Origin: Knufia peltigerae
Taxonomy: Eukaryota > Ascomycota > Eurotiomycetes > Chaetothyriales > Trichomeriaceae
Direction: 5' to 3'
NCBI GenBank assembly: GCA_030247855.1
Contig: JAPDRN010000168.1
Location: 1-64,000 of the forward strand
DNA: 64,000 nt
Shown one piece after another: positions 45,324 through 56,265 of the stretch (the stretch's first letter is position 1; every line of letters starts with the position of its first letter). The notes beneath the pieces are model-generated. The model saw only the letters and a program-made list of their open reading frames with translations, searched no databases and was not told the DNA's origin. Made by a program: the position numbers and the translations under genes.

Positions 45324-45821
45324 TTAAACATGTTCGCCACTTCCCGCCACCACTTCAGTGGGCACCACGTCTTTGAACACCGCAAAGCTCGAGGGTGTTT
45401 CCTCTAGAACAGGAAAATGAAACCCGCACTTGGGACACCGCTCGTTCAACACGGCTTGCTCCTGGGCAAGATCATACTTCTTATCCTGGCTCTCGTTGCA
45501 TACGGGGCATATCCGAAGTAGTCGAGTGCTAACGAGCTCGAAGTTATTGATGATGTCTTCCATAATGGCGCCGTTGGCCGCCCAGGCTTTGCAATGCTTG
45601 TGGTAAGTGTTCTTATGCCAATCGTATAATGCGCCGCGGCTAGTCCAAAAACTGCATTCATTATACCAGTTTCGGTCGTCAGGATGCTCCCACCACGTGA
45701 GGTGAAGAAAGCCGGGAAGTCCCATCAGGTGTCGTCGTGTATCGGCAAAGAGAACTTTGAATTTTTCGTAGGCGTCCGGGCTGGAGAAGCGCACGCGCTG
45801 CATGCTGAGATAGATTGGCAT
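45324..45821 (-). CDS. ABM-domain protein with C-terminal zinc ribbon
   Basis: Single-exon protein of 165 residues. Residues 1-95 look like an antibiotic-biosynthesis-monooxygenase (ABM, ferredoxin-like dimer) domain: YLSMQRVRFSSPDAYEKF, LPGFLHLTWWEHPDD, YNECSFWTSRGALYDWHK. Residues 105-132 hold CPVC and CPKC, 20 residues apart, a zinc-ribbon pattern. ABM proteins include cofactor-free quinone-forming monooxygenases and heme-degrading enzymes; many have no known function. A zinc ribbon fused behind an ABM domain is unusual to me. Divergent from the bicupin gene with about 0.86 kb between. Possible role in oxidising a phenol or handling quinones; not shown by sequence. Confidence 0.75.
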   Translation of the reverse strand: MPIYLSMQRVRFSSPDAYEKFKVLFADTRRHLMGLPGFLHLTWWEHPDDRNWYNECSFWTSRGALYDWHKNTYHKHCKAWAANGAIMEDIINNFELVSTRLLRICPVCNESQDKKYDLAQEQAVLNERCPKCGFHFPVLEETPSSFAVFKDVVPTEVVAGSGEHV

Positions 45822-46677
45822 GGTGTGTTTTGTTTGGAGAATTTGCAGAGGGAAGAATCAATCAATCAATCAGATTAACTGGCCTTATGTTTCTAGAGGC
45901 AGGGCGATGAAGTGGCTTGAAGATGAAACGGGCTTCATGGTCATCATGGGATGAGCGGCCTATATCGTCGAAAATTGAGAGTGTTTGACATCATGGACCA
46001 TTAGCAGGTCCACCGAAACGGATACCCAGAGTCTCATCTTGCGGATAGCTGCATGCGGCATCAGTGAAGTCGATTCGAGTGAAATGTTTGCGGAGGAGCT
46101 TGTTGCGACCGTTTTCACTCGGCCTAGGATAGTCCCCATGACAGATGCCCAGAGAGAGATGTGTAATTGCCCCATGCCAACTCGTCGCTTAGAAAGCGTC
46201 AGCTCTCAGCTGGTATTCCTTTGTGTCGATCCCCGTTTGACAGGCACTTAAACGGCAATGTGTTTGGACCTGCTCTTATCGCATGGGATGCCGCGCTACT
46301 CGAATCGCAGGAGTCGATGTCAGGTGCAGGGACTGGATCATTAGCTTCGGAGGGTGCGACTCTTGATTGGTCGGTAAGTGCATCAAACTTCAATGCTACA
46401 GTATTGTCCCAAGTCCTGGCCACTATGTAGCCTAACCGCTTTTGCTCTAGCTGACGTGACATGCGTCAGTCAGCATATCACGATTCGCACGAAGGCTCGT
46501 GGTAGTCGTCAAGATTATCGAATCGACATAATATAGCTAAAATGCAGGTAACTTGTGGCATTGGAGATATCATAGGATTACAAAAAGGCAAGATGCTCTT
46601 GCTCGAGAGATGATGGTCAAGATATTGCACAAGAGCGGAAAATTTTAGTTCCAGACATTCACGTAAGGAAAGATACA
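45822..46677. promoter_or_regulatory. Divergent promoter region, ABM protein / bicupin
   Basis: About 0.86 kb between divergent starts. Short frames on both strands look like chance. No defined motif recognised. Confidence 0.3.
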
Positions 46678-47520
46678 ATGGCACAGCCCCAAGCTCATGT
46701 TGTTCATGGCGGCGTACAATGTCCGTCTCCAGACAAGTGGGCTCCTTTTGAATGGGAGGAACCTAAGTATGGCAAGCAGGTGCACGGAGAAGTCACGGTC
46801 TTTCGTCCTTTCGGCGCCTCTGGCAACCTCTCCGCAGGCTTCTGGAGGGCGGGCACGACCACACCAGGTGGTCAACCGGATGGCTCCAATAGTCTTATCT
46901 ATTCCTCCCCGTTGGGAGACGAGACGGCCTGCGTGATCGATGGCACCGCCAAACTGACAGTCGTGGCCACCGGCCAGAGCTATCAGATCGAGCCTGGCAC
47001 CGTTGTTAGCTCCCCGAAAGGACTCGAGGTGAAATGGGAGATCGATGGACCATTCTTCAAGAAATATTGGTGTATCTGGAATGGCACATCACCGGTTTCC
47101 GAAAGCAAAAGTGAACTCCAGATTAATCACCTTGCGGATAACCCGAAAGACTGGATTGAATATCATTTCACGGAACCCAAAGAAGGGCCCCTCGTTGCGG
47201 GTGAACTGTATTTCATCTGTACCAAGGGCTCTACGGGAACGATGATGAGCGGCATCTGGCGCTCTGGGAAAGGTATAGCAGGATCAGACTGCCAGCCTGA
47301 TGGCACTATGACTACTCCCTATACCGGCGTGCTCGGAGATGAGACAATTTTGCTTTTGGAAGGAGAAGTTGAGGTGATCGAGACGGAGAGTGGGAAGAAA
47401 CACAACTTCAAGGCAGGCGATGTGATCGGGTTGACATCAGGAATGCACGTTACCTGGCGATCTAAAGGCCCGTTCTCAAAGAAGTTGTGGGTCATTACCA
47501 GGGATGAGCTGCCAGCCTAG
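46678..47520 (+). CDS. Bicupin protein
   Basis: Intronless protein of 280 residues made of two similar halves of about 135-140. Each half has the run FWRAG or IWRSG, then PDG, then LGDET, then a beta stretch with IDGTAKLTV or LEGEVEVIE, then PGTVVSSPKGLEVKWEIDGPF or a counterpart DVIGLTSGMHVTWRSKGPF, ending in FKKYWCIW or SKKLWVI. This is the small cupin_3 type fold repeated, as in ureidoglycine aminohydrolase-like and related proteins. Canonical metal-binding histidines of cupin motif 1 are not evident, so catalysis is uncertain. It may bind a pathway compound. Function unknown. Confidence 0.78.
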   Translation: MAQPQAHVVHGGVQCPSPDKWAPFEWEEPKYGKQVHGEVTVFRPFGASGNLSAGFWRAGTTTPGGQPDGSNSLIYSSPLGDETACVIDGTAKLTVVATGQSYQIEPGTVVSSPKGLEVKWEIDGPFFKKYWCIWNGTSPVSESKSELQINHLADNPKDWIEYHFTEPKEGPLVAGELYFICTKGSTGTMMSGIWRSGKGIAGSDCQPDGTMTTPYTGVLGDETILLLEGEVEVIETESGKKHNFKAGDVIGLTSGMHVTWRSKGPFSKKLWVITRDELPA

Positions 47521-48127
47521 ATGATGCTGTGGGTGTTTATTGCACTATAGTACTGGAGATATCAAGAACCATCTTTTTTCTGTATTGCTCTCACCCAGAT
47601 GCTCGTGACAATTCCGTTCCCTTTGTTACTGAGAATGCAATAACTAGGTTCTCCCGCCGAAGAAAGCTAGAAGCCCGATCGACAACAATCTTGTCGATTT
47701 GGATCTGACAACAGAATTAGCCCCCCTCCCTGCCGAGTGCTCCTTACTCAATGTGATCGTGTTTCGTTATATGTCAGGTGAAAGGTCCTAGCGCCATTCT
47801 AAATGTTTGGCGAGGAGTGATTGAGCTTTACTTTAGGTTTGTGCTACTGCAAGTCGCTGGATCCGGAGGTGTCCCAGCTGGAGACACCCTCCAACCAAGC
47901 GTGAGCCCTTCTCCCAGCCAGGGACTTATCGCAACCCGTATCAGGGCCAACACTCTTATCAGTTCGCCTATCTCCTGGCAAATTCTTTGTCCCTACCGGG
48001 ATTGGTGCTCCATCTCTCCGCCCTAATTACCCCGCTTTTTAGCCCAGTGCCCTTTCTTGGTTTTCTTGGATATGAAGCTATCTTTCCCTCCCTAAGCGCA
48101 CTGTATCATCTCTCGCGTTCAGCTATC
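47521..48127. other. Intergenic region
   Basis: 3' flank of the bicupin gene and upstream region of the bZIP gene. The bZIP frame is open upstream to 47987, but the sequence there does not look like protein of this family. Confidence 0.4.
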
Positions 48128-49990
48128 ATGCACCCATCACAAATGGACACTGTAGAAACCATAGGGAGCCCGAAGTCTTGCGATGTCAGTTCAGAACATC
48201 AGATCGATACCCAGAGTGTTTCTCTGCGACGCTTGAAGAAGCGAGAAGTCGACCGGCGATGTCAGCGAGAAGCCCGAGAGCGTAAACGTTCCCGGATTGC
48301 TTCTCTTGAAAGCTTAGTGGTGGACCTACGGCGACAAGATGCAAGTGGGCAGGTGGCAGCCTTGCTGGAGCAATTGAAAAGGGTAGAGGAGGAACGAAAC
48401 CTAGCGACTAAAACATTGAAAGATATTCAAAAGCTCATGTTTCAAAGATTATCAAAACCAGGGACGGATCTACCACAAGGTAATGCCGCTGTGGAATTTC
48501 AGTGGATATCAGGAGGCACGAAAACTGGGACTGATTCCGCCAGGAGTCCGTCGGGGGAGTATGGATTACCAGCACTACCAAACGCTCAGCCTGCTCTCCT
48601 CAACATCGAAGCGATACCAGCCAGCCTTCCGGCGCCAGCCAACTTTATCGCCATGGCATCCACTGGCGAGTTTGAACCATCCATAGCACACTCCAGTATC
48701 GCAACAAGCAAACAGAATATCTCGCGCTTGACAAATCAAGCTCTCGTACAATCTACCAATACCAGTCGTCAGCACACGACTAAGTCGTCCCGCATCTACG
48801 ATTGGGTCAATCCTCAATCTTCCTGTTGCTGTCATGCTCACTTGGACCGTCAGCCAGGCCAGCCGGCACTTTGGCAAGGTAGTTTCTGGAAATTCATTTG
48901 CGACGTCTTGAGTGAGCGATTCGACTGGGCAGAAAGTGTTCAGCCAGCGGACGATGCCGAGTCAGAGGACGTGCTCGTCCGTGCAATGGTCGAGGGTTGG
49001 GACAACGTAGCAGACTGTGGCCGCCTGCATCCCTCTTTGCAGATGCTTCGCCGCATCGATGAGGCTACATTTCGACCAATAGCCAAAATTGAGCGCCTAG
49101 CGATGCTGAGAGCGATGCATTTGCTTTTACAATTCCACTCCCAACCTAGTGCGGAGCGGTACAATCGCCTCCCGCCGTGGTACTTATACCGCCCCTCGCA
49201 ACACGTTCCTCATACCTACGCAATCGACTACTGGGCCTGGCCGCCGTTTCGCCAACGTTTTATCTCTAACGAAGATACGTACTGTGGCAACGACTTCTTC
49301 TTCATGTACCAGTCTCAGCTGCGGTTACTGTGGCCGTTTGAGTTTCGGGACTGTTACACCCACGATCTCGAAACCGGTCTCTACAAGCCCAGTCGCTTGT
49401 TCGACGAGAGGATCAACGACATCAAATGCTGGACGATGGGAAATGACTTTTTCGAGCGCTTTCCCGAGCTCTCTAGCGACATTCCCGTTGCTGTCGGTCA
49501 AGTTCCGAAACTCTTGTGCTCGGGCATACGACAAATGAACAAGCGATCCTCGTCGCCCGCTTCCACAACATTGAACAGAGATATTCAGTCCTCAAGAGGT
49601 ATGGTGGTGGATGAAGGAGAGTTACGTCCACAGGAATCTCAAGGAGAATGCCCAGATGAGCGGGCTGAAGCTCTTGGAGACGCCTCCAGTCTCACTCTCT
49701 CGAGTTATGGACAATTATTTGAACCACATTTGAGTCAATCACCCGATGAGCAAAGTTACGCTTTGCCGCTACCCCTGCATGGCTATCATTTTCAAGGACC
49801 CACAGTATACCATTCTTTTTCCACCTCTCACGGATTCTACAACACTGGGGATTTCGACTTTGACACCGAGTCTGTCCAACCGACGACCGGCGATGCGTCT
49901 GCTTTTCCGTTCACACCCGGTGCAGCTGTTTGTGGGTCGGCAGGCTCGACAGATCTGAGCGGCTATCTTAACATGTTCTCCATTGTCTAA
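48128..49990 (+). CDS. bZIP transcription factor with DUF3425
   Basis: Regulator of 620 residues in one exon. The start chosen is MHPSQMDTVE; an in-frame ATG at 47987 would add 47 mostly hydrophobic residues. Basic region and leucine-zipper-like helix lie at about residues 35-100: KKREVDRRCQREARERKR, then SRIASLESLVVDLRRQ with a following coiled coil. The standard basic-region asparagine is replaced, as in the DUF3425 group of fungal bZIPs. The C-terminal DUF3425 region is clear, with HTYAIDYWAWPPFRQRF and FDERINDIKCWTMGNDFF. Tail acidic and serine-rich. Targets unknown; it lies between the bicupin and orphan genes. Confidence 0.88.
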   Translation: MHPSQMDTVETIGSPKSCDVSSEHQIDTQSVSLRRLKKREVDRRCQREARERKRSRIASLESLVVDLRRQDASGQVAALLEQLKRVEEERNLATKTLKDIQKLMFQRLSKPGTDLPQGNAAVEFQWISGGTKTGTDSARSPSGEYGLPALPNAQPALLNIEAIPASLPAPANFIAMASTGEFEPSIAHSSIATSKQNISRLTNQALVQSTNTSRQHTTKSSRIYDWVNPQSSCCCHAHLDRQPGQPALWQGSFWKFICDVLSERFDWAESVQPADDAESEDVLVRAMVEGWDNVADCGRLHPSLQMLRRIDEATFRPIAKIERLAMLRAMHLLLQFHSQPSAERYNRLPPWYLYRPSQHVPHTYAIDYWAWPPFRQRFISNEDTYCGNDFFFMYQSQLRLLWPFEFRDCYTHDLETGLYKPSRLFDERINDIKCWTMGNDFFERFPELSSDIPVAVGQVPKLLCSGIRQMNKRSSSPASTTLNRDIQSSRGMVVDEGELRPQESQGECPDERAEALGDASSLTLSSYGQLFEPHLSQSPDEQSYALPLPLHGYHFQGPTVYHSFSTSHGFYNTGDFDFDTESVQPTTGDASAFPFTPGAAVCGSAGSTDLSGYLNMFSIV

Positions 49991-51300
49991 ATAGTAACCA
50001 CGAGCACGCGACCAGGATAAGGAATATTCGATCACTAATGCACCGAAGCAGCTTTCCGGATAGGTCAGATAATCTAACATGTTACTAGTGTATTGGAGGA
50101 TGTTCGTGACGCACTGCAATCTGAAAAGTCGTTGGACACCATTAGGTCTTCTACCTTGTTGCTCCTGCCGAGTCTCTTGACGACCTGCAAATATCGCTTC
50201 GCCTACTCATCATTTTCTCCAGGCAAGACTTTTTTCGAATCTATCATCTTTGACATGCACTTCCATCGGCATCAGTGTTATCAGTGATCGTCTGCGTAGG
50301 CTTGAGATGCCTCGATTGGGACTTCGCCATCTGTGTGTAACAACCAGCCTCCTAGTGACTAATATTTTAGTAGTGTAATGAAGGTCATGAAATGAAAGTC
50401 ACGCTGGTAACGCTTAGACTTAAATTTGTATGTGTTCTGATAGTCACTATAGACTTAAATAACGTTAGGAACACTCGATCCTTAAGGATAGGGTGCTAGG
50501 GAGCGAAGCTGCATTTTGAGAACTGTGCCCACAGTTGAACTTCACACCGAATCGCCCAACCCATGGCTGATACTCTCTAGCCATTTCAACACCGCAGCTG
50601 ACGATTCAGGTGGAATACGGGCTGGATGGGACATAGCTTTTTTGTGGTTCATTCTACCCACAACATTTCACGGGTTTTTCTTTTTTAGCCACTTATGGAT
50701 TTCACAGACGATCATCCTACGAGGCTTACGACATATCCATGCAAGTGGAGATTTCGACCTTCGGTGTTGCATTGCGTGATAAAAGCGTGGTACTTCGGAC
50801 GTCCGAATCCGCCTCCAGACGTGCTCGGCATCCTCCAATCAACACGAAGGCTCACGACTACACAGCTTCCAGGGCCCTCAAAATCAGAGTGAACGCAAAA
50901 GCTGCTTCCAACCAGCGCTTGAAGAATAGCGCATCGGTCAAGTCGTGTTTGAAGCATTGACGCGACGCAATAGTACGGCGATCGTCGCCCACCTATCAAA
51001 GCGTTACCTAAACCTAGCTTCAGTAAAGAGCCCCCAATCACACCGAGAAATTCATGATGATTGATATCAGAGCGCGATAGTTGTGTTTCAAAGCCGGCGA
51101 GAATGCCTGGGATAATCCAGTAGCTTAATACTATGCCTTGGTAAGAGGCTAACAAAGTCATTCACCAAAGTCTTCTTGGTCTGCGTATCCTTGGATATCC
51201 ATCAAAATCTCTCTTCATTCTGCTTCCACTTTCACTTTATACTCCTTCGCTGTGAAGATCTGGTGGCATACCTACCGGACTCAAAATTTACGCAGAGGCG
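49991..51300. other. Intergenic region
   Basis: 1.3 kb. A minor AT-rich stretch at 50340-50480. A minus-strand frame of 149 codons at 50712-51161 has no recognised family. No RNA gene is seen. Confidence 0.4.
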
Positions 51301-52197
51301 TTGTCTCTATTACATCTCTTATTCCCTCCAGGAGAGATTGATAGCCCGGGCCACATAGCGCACGATTTGATGAGGAAGCCACACTCTGCGGGCCCTAATT
51401 CGGGACGATGTCCTACAATTTTCCGCCGTTATGGAAAATCGTATGCTTATCCAGCGCATGTAACGTCTTGGAGGGCGACACATCTCAAATCAGTTGCGGA
51501 GTCCCGGGCACTCAGAGAAGGCATCTCATCAATCAGGCAACGGAATCGAAGAAATCACAGAGGCTCATATATTTCGCAACCTCGTGGAGCTCGACGCCCC
51601 TTCCCTTTAAGCTACTTTGCAGAAGCACAACTCGATCGAGCACGACCACTACTCAACATTGGGAGCTCAATGAATTTTCCAAGTACGATCGATACTGATT
51701 GCGATTCGGCTGATAGCTCAGATGATAGCTTCGACATTCCTTCAACTCCCGGATCGGTGTGTGATCAATTCCGCTCGGGGCCGTTTGGCCACTTGTTTGA
51801 CGGTTTGCGTATCACCGATCAAGAACGAGATCTCCTTGAAGAACTGGTCCAGCCACCAGCGATGGCACATTCCTCAGCAGAGATAGTCGAAACACTATCG
51901 CAAATGACATATTTTGATTTTATGAGACAGAATTCCAGCCCAACAGCAGGTTCGCGCATTCAAAAATACCACGACCAATCGTCTACTAAGACGGAAGCGA
52001 AACGAGACAATGATGGCAGTGAAAGACCAGAAGACGAGAGGGGGAAACCCCCACCCACAGAACTGTGTCAAAAGTTCCACGCAAGCAGCCCAAAATCAGG
52101 TTTCAGCACAGTTCTTGGGCCAGAAATTGATGGAGGTGCCACGCATATCAAGGCAGATGCAGATACGACAGAAGCGAGCATGTCATTGACAAAGTAA
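51301..52197 (+). CDS. Hypothetical orphan protein
   Basis: I do not recognise this protein. An open frame of 298 codons is too long to expect by chance in this composition. The N-terminal third is rich in Arg and Ser; the middle has an acidic Asp/Ser run (DCDSADSSDDSFD), then FDGLRITDQERDLLEEL, and the rest is polar with low-complexity Glu/Lys/Pro stretches. No membrane helix or signal peptide is obvious. The real start may be an inner ATG (51370 or 51671), or an intron may be present. It looks like a disordered, possibly nuclear protein; it may be lineage-specific or a regulator fragment. Confidence 0.45.
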   Translation: MSLLHLLFPPGEIDSPGHIAHDLMRKPHSAGPNSGRCPTIFRRYGKSYAYPAHVTSWRATHLKSVAESRALREGISSIRQRNRRNHRGSYISQPRGARRPFPLSYFAEAQLDRARPLLNIGSSMNFPSTIDTDCDSADSSDDSFDIPSTPGSVCDQFRSGPFGHLFDGLRITDQERDLLEELVQPPAMAHSSAEIVETLSQMTYFDFMRQNSSPTAGSRIQKYHDQSSTKTEAKRDNDGSERPEDERGKPPPTELCQKFHASSPKSGFSTVLGPEIDGGATHIKADADTTEASMSLTK

Positions 52198-52831
52198 CCT
52201 ATATGTTTACGATAGTATGGCCATTTGAGAGTATGAGATGTCATTTGAGTCCTATAGTGTTGAAAGTAGAGACGAACACAATGCATTACAAACCCAGACA
52301 CTGGAGTTGCATTTCTGGATGGGCCAGCCTAAGCATACGAGTCACTCCCATGCCGTGGCAAACCTTTAACTATTCCCATACAGCTTTCCTCAGAGCCTGA
52401 GGAATAGTATCGAGATGAGGTTCGAGAAAGATAAAATGTGGATGATGCAGCACTTCATTTGGGTCATGGTTTACTGCTGGCAGAAAGTTTTGACAAGTTT
52501 GTGCCGTCAGAGAATAAATTGATTTCCGATGCCCGAAGGCCGATATGATTATTCATCATTGCTATTCTCACTCTCTGTGGAGCAGAAAAGCCCAATGTAA
52601 AGGAGCTCCGAAGCCTCTTTCCTGGTTGCTTACTAACTACAGTTCATTTTGCTGACTCGATGCAATGCACGACCATCGTCACTATTTCTATGGACTGGCT
52701 GCTTACCACGGTCGTCGAGTGAACATAAAATATTTATTTCTTGAAGAGCTACACTTTCTGAGCCTCCGACATCGAGCCAGTAGAAGATTTCCAACAACGT
52801 CCAGATCCTTGACGTTTGCACAGTATAAAGC
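52198..52831. other. Intergenic region
   Basis: 3' flank of the orphan frame and promoter side of the NmrA-like gene. Nothing else is seen. Confidence 0.4.
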
Positions 52832-53776
52832 ATGAGCAAAATACTTGCAGTCATTGGCGCCACTGGCCAGCAAGGCTCTGGGGTCGTCGATTATGTGGCC
52901 CACGACCCAGAACTTTCGAAGGAGTGGAAAGTCCGCGCCATCACTCGCAATGTTGATTCGGATAAGGCCAAATCCCTCAAGGCAAAGGTTGAAGTTGTTC
53001 AAGGTGATGCAACTGAACGAGCATCTCTCGCGAAAGCTCTTCAAGGTGTACATACTTTGTTCGCCATGACTACACCTGTGTTTGGGGTGGATGACCCACT
53101 CGAAGCCGAATTCCAAGTTATCAAAGGGATCGCCGATACTGCTGTCGAAGAAGGTGTTCAATACTTCATTTTCAGCACTTTACCATCAATCAGGGACATT
53201 TCGAACAATAAATTTACAGCGGTCGCGCCTTTTGACGCCAAGGCGAAAGGCGAAGCATATATAAAAAGCCTCCCATTCAAAAGCTCCTTCTACTGTCCGG
53301 GATCATTCATGGAGAACTTTGCTACGCAGCCCATGCTTGCTCCACGACCGGATCCAAGCCAGAAGGACACCTGGGTCTTCACCCGTAACATGACTCCGGA
53401 GACGACGATGCCTCTAATCGATATCACCGGTGATGGGGGAAAATTCGTGGGCGCCATACTCGCTGATCCGGATAAATATGAGGGCAAGACGATATGTGCT
53501 GCCACCAGATTGTACACTTTGTCTGAGATGGCTACGGCATTGTCGAAGTCCACAGGCAAGAACGTTGTCTTCAAGCAGGTCTCGGATGACGAGTTTGCGA
53601 GGAGCCTGCCAGATATGGTGGCTACCCTCTTCGTTCACTATTTCGGCTACATTAATGACTATGGTTATTACGGCCCCGGAACGGAGGAAAAGGTGAAATG
53701 GGCTGCGGAGCAGGCGCGAGGCAAGCTCTCGACATTCGAGGATTATCTGGAGAAGCATCCTTACAAGCTGGAATGA
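52832..53776 (+). CDS. NmrA-like NAD(P)-binding protein
   Basis: Intronless protein of 314 residues of the atypical SDR / NmrA family. The N-terminal GATGQQGSGVV motif (residues 9-19) is the dinucleotide-binding loop. FIFSTLPSI replaces the serine/tyrosine active-site context, and FYCPGSFMENF is typical of NmrA-like proteins. The YxxxK catalytic pair of true SDR enzymes is not evident, so it may sense NAD(P) and interact with regulators, as NmrA does with GATA factors, or be an isoflavone-reductase-like enzyme. It stands alone between regulators and the second catabolic module. Confidence 0.88.
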   Translation: MSKILAVIGATGQQGSGVVDYVAHDPELSKEWKVRAITRNVDSDKAKSLKAKVEVVQGDATERASLAKALQGVHTLFAMTTPVFGVDDPLEAEFQVIKGIADTAVEEGVQYFIFSTLPSIRDISNNKFTAVAPFDAKAKGEAYIKSLPFKSSFYCPGSFMENFATQPMLAPRPDPSQKDTWVFTRNMTPETTMPLIDITGDGGKFVGAILADPDKYEGKTICAATRLYTLSEMATALSKSTGKNVVFKQVSDDEFARSLPDMVATLFVHYFGYINDYGYYGPGTEEKVKWAAEQARGKLSTFEDYLEKHPYKLE

Positions 53777-54541
53777 GGTAGTTCGCAATTTGTAAGCCTC
53801 GGAGGCAGCCAGTTCAATGTTGTTGAGACAGAGTCAACTCGTTTTTGCCTGTAGGAATCTCAGATGACTCTAGAACTTGGTTCAAGCTGATCATCGTACG
53901 ATGAGTTCCGAATTGGAGGGCGGCGAAAGGGTGAGGTCGAACATTTCACCTTGTGGCCGCCTGATGTGGCACCATCGCCCATCAAGCATGGCGATAACAC
54001 GATCTTTATGTTACGGATCCGACGGCCGCAAGCCTACGACTGCGTAAGGAATGCATATACATGGTCGTCACTCTTTTATGGGATTTACTCCCTGACTTGG
54101 TAGTTAGTCTTGTTAACCATTAAGCTCAAGCTGTCCAAGACTCCTGTCCAATACTCGTGCTCTATTCTCAAGGCCTAACCACATTACTCAAACTTGCGAT
54201 AGCATTCCAAGTATGATCTTGCTTGGGCGATTCTTGCTCCAAGCTAACACTACGCTACATAGACCGGTGGTAGATCGGGATCTTGCACCATTGTAGCCTA
54301 GCCGAGCTCGGTGGTGGACCAGAGACCTGCAACACTAGTTATCGGACAACCGAAGCCGAAGACATTTGTGGAGCGAGGCACTTCCACTTCGGTGAAATTT
54401 GTCCCCGGCATGCAAAACCCCCTTGTACTGTCCAGAGCATGAATCGTAGAATCATACATTCTCTATTTCAGACTTTTCAATAATAAGGCAAGGCCTTGGT
54501 CGAATGGCTTCGTAGACACGCAAAGTCAGGTTGTTGGATCC
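53777..54541. other. Intergenic region
   Basis: About 0.76 kb upstream of the FAD monooxygenase gene. No gene or RNA is seen. Confidence 0.4.
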
Positions 54542-55928
54542 ATGGCCTCAAACGTGAAACCGATAACGATTTTGGGTGGTGGTCTTGCGGTAAACCCTCC
54601 CCGAGTGTCCGTATAATGATCTTTCAGTCTCTTAACATTAATGCCTTCTCAGGGACTGACACTCGCACTCTTTCTGCGCAAACAAGATGTTCCTTGTGTG
54701 GTATACGAACTGCGCGACGAGGAGTTCCGGAAAGGAGGAGACATTGCCCTTTCACCAAATGCGCTGCGCGTGCTTGACCACGTTGGTATTTACGGACGAG
54801 TGAGAACACAAGGCTGGAACTACGACACTGTCCGCATGATCAATGTCGCAGGCAAATATCTCGGCTCACATACCTGGGGCGGATTGAGCAATTACCACTT
54901 TCACTGCTTGCGCATCAATCGAGACATCGTTCGTCGCGCGTTGTTGGCGGAAGTCCGAGTGCAGGGTATCACCGTCAATCTCAACAAGAAGTGCGTGAGC
55001 ATATCTGAGGAGAATGGTAGTGTGACGATCGCTTTTGCCGATGGCGAGATTGTCTCGACAGATTTTCTGATCGGTGCAGATGGCATTCATTCGCTCGCTC
55101 GCCAGTATCTCTATCCAGAATCAACGGCCAGGTATAGTGGTTTGTTAGTAGCTCTAGGCCATACGCAAAGATCGCGAATCGGGAACGCTCTGGATGGAAT
55201 GCATTTACCTACCATGTTTTTTGGTAAAAATGGCACATTTTCCATTTTACCCAACGACTATCATGGCAAGGAGATTGGTTATTTTATCACAACCGACGTT
55301 CCGGACAGAGGGCAAGAGAACTGGAATCTGCTGGAAAAGGACAAGGCGGCAATCAGCCGAATTCTTGAGGACATTGTGGAAGAGAAAGCGTGGCCTCAAC
55401 ATGTGAGAGATCTGATCAAGACCACTCGCTCTGAGGATTTCAGAACCTGGCCGTAAGTTTGTATCTATCAGTAAGGACTTTGAAAAACAGCATACTAAAG
55501 TTTAATTACCCAGGTTTGCAAAAGTACCCAACCTGGAGCACTGGATGTCTTCGTCAGGAAGGGTGATCCTCATCGGCGATGCAGCGCACGCCATACCGCC
55601 GTCCGGTGGACAAGGAGCAGCTTCCGCGTTCGAAGACGCTGAAACCCTGGCCTATGTGCTCGGCAAGCTGAGCCTGCCTGGCTGCAACCTCCCTACTTTG
55701 AGGGACAATCTGCAAGTCTGGGAGACGCATCGACAGCAACGTATCAGCCAAATTCTAGCCTACACTATCCAAGCTGGAAATATCAGGAAGCGAAGTTCGG
55801 GGATGATGCAAGTTTTCAAGGAATGGACGATTTGGGCGATGTTCAAGATGTACGAGTTCGGGAGCGGAGGGCCGGCGTGGATTTACACCTACAATGCAGA
55901 AGACATACTAGGCATCCTTTCGAACTAG
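54542..55928 (+). CDS. FAD-dependent monooxygenase, salicylate-hydroxylase-like
   Basis: Group A flavoprotein monooxygenase of 420 residues. Exons: 54542-54589, 54653-55452, 55514-55928; 1263 bases. The first exon gives ITILGGGLA and joins GLTLALFLR to complete the FAD-binding GxGxxG. Then GGDIALSPNALRVLDHVG, the DG motif FLIGADGIHS, and the GD motif LIGDAAHAIPPSGGQGA. This size and motif set match salicylate 1-monooxygenase, 6-hydroxynicotinate 3-monooxygenase and related fungal enzymes. Expected action: hydroxylation, with or without decarboxylation, of a small aromatic acid. It opens the module that also holds a CMD-like protein, a DAL5-type carrier and an MBL-fold hydrolase. Confidence 0.9.
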
Positions 55929-56265
55929 ATTTCACTGTGGACATGGAATGAACGAAATTTTGCTTTCGGATAGGATTGAGACAAGTACGGTGTCCCTTCT
56001 AGTTCTTCTGTAACGGGAAGAGCCAAACACCGAGGCTCGCAAAGCCGACGTCGCACCGAGTGATTGGATGTGCACAATAGTTTGCTACATATTCGCTGGC
56101 TGTCCTCCCCACCTCACGATTAGGATCTTTACCATATATTTGCTAAATTTGCTCCTTCCCCATTTCCTCTCTGCACAAGCTAAGCCACTCGCCAGCTCTT
56201 GATATAATCAACCAAGGCGGCACCAAAATCATCTAGACCTAAATTACATCAACAAATCTTCGAAG
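55929..56265. other. Intergenic region
   Basis: Short spacer with the promoter of the CMD-like gene. Nothing else is seen. Confidence 0.4.

Noticed and set aside
50712..51161. Minus-strand frame of 149 codons
   Set aside because: No recognisable motif and not consistent with neighbouring gene structure.
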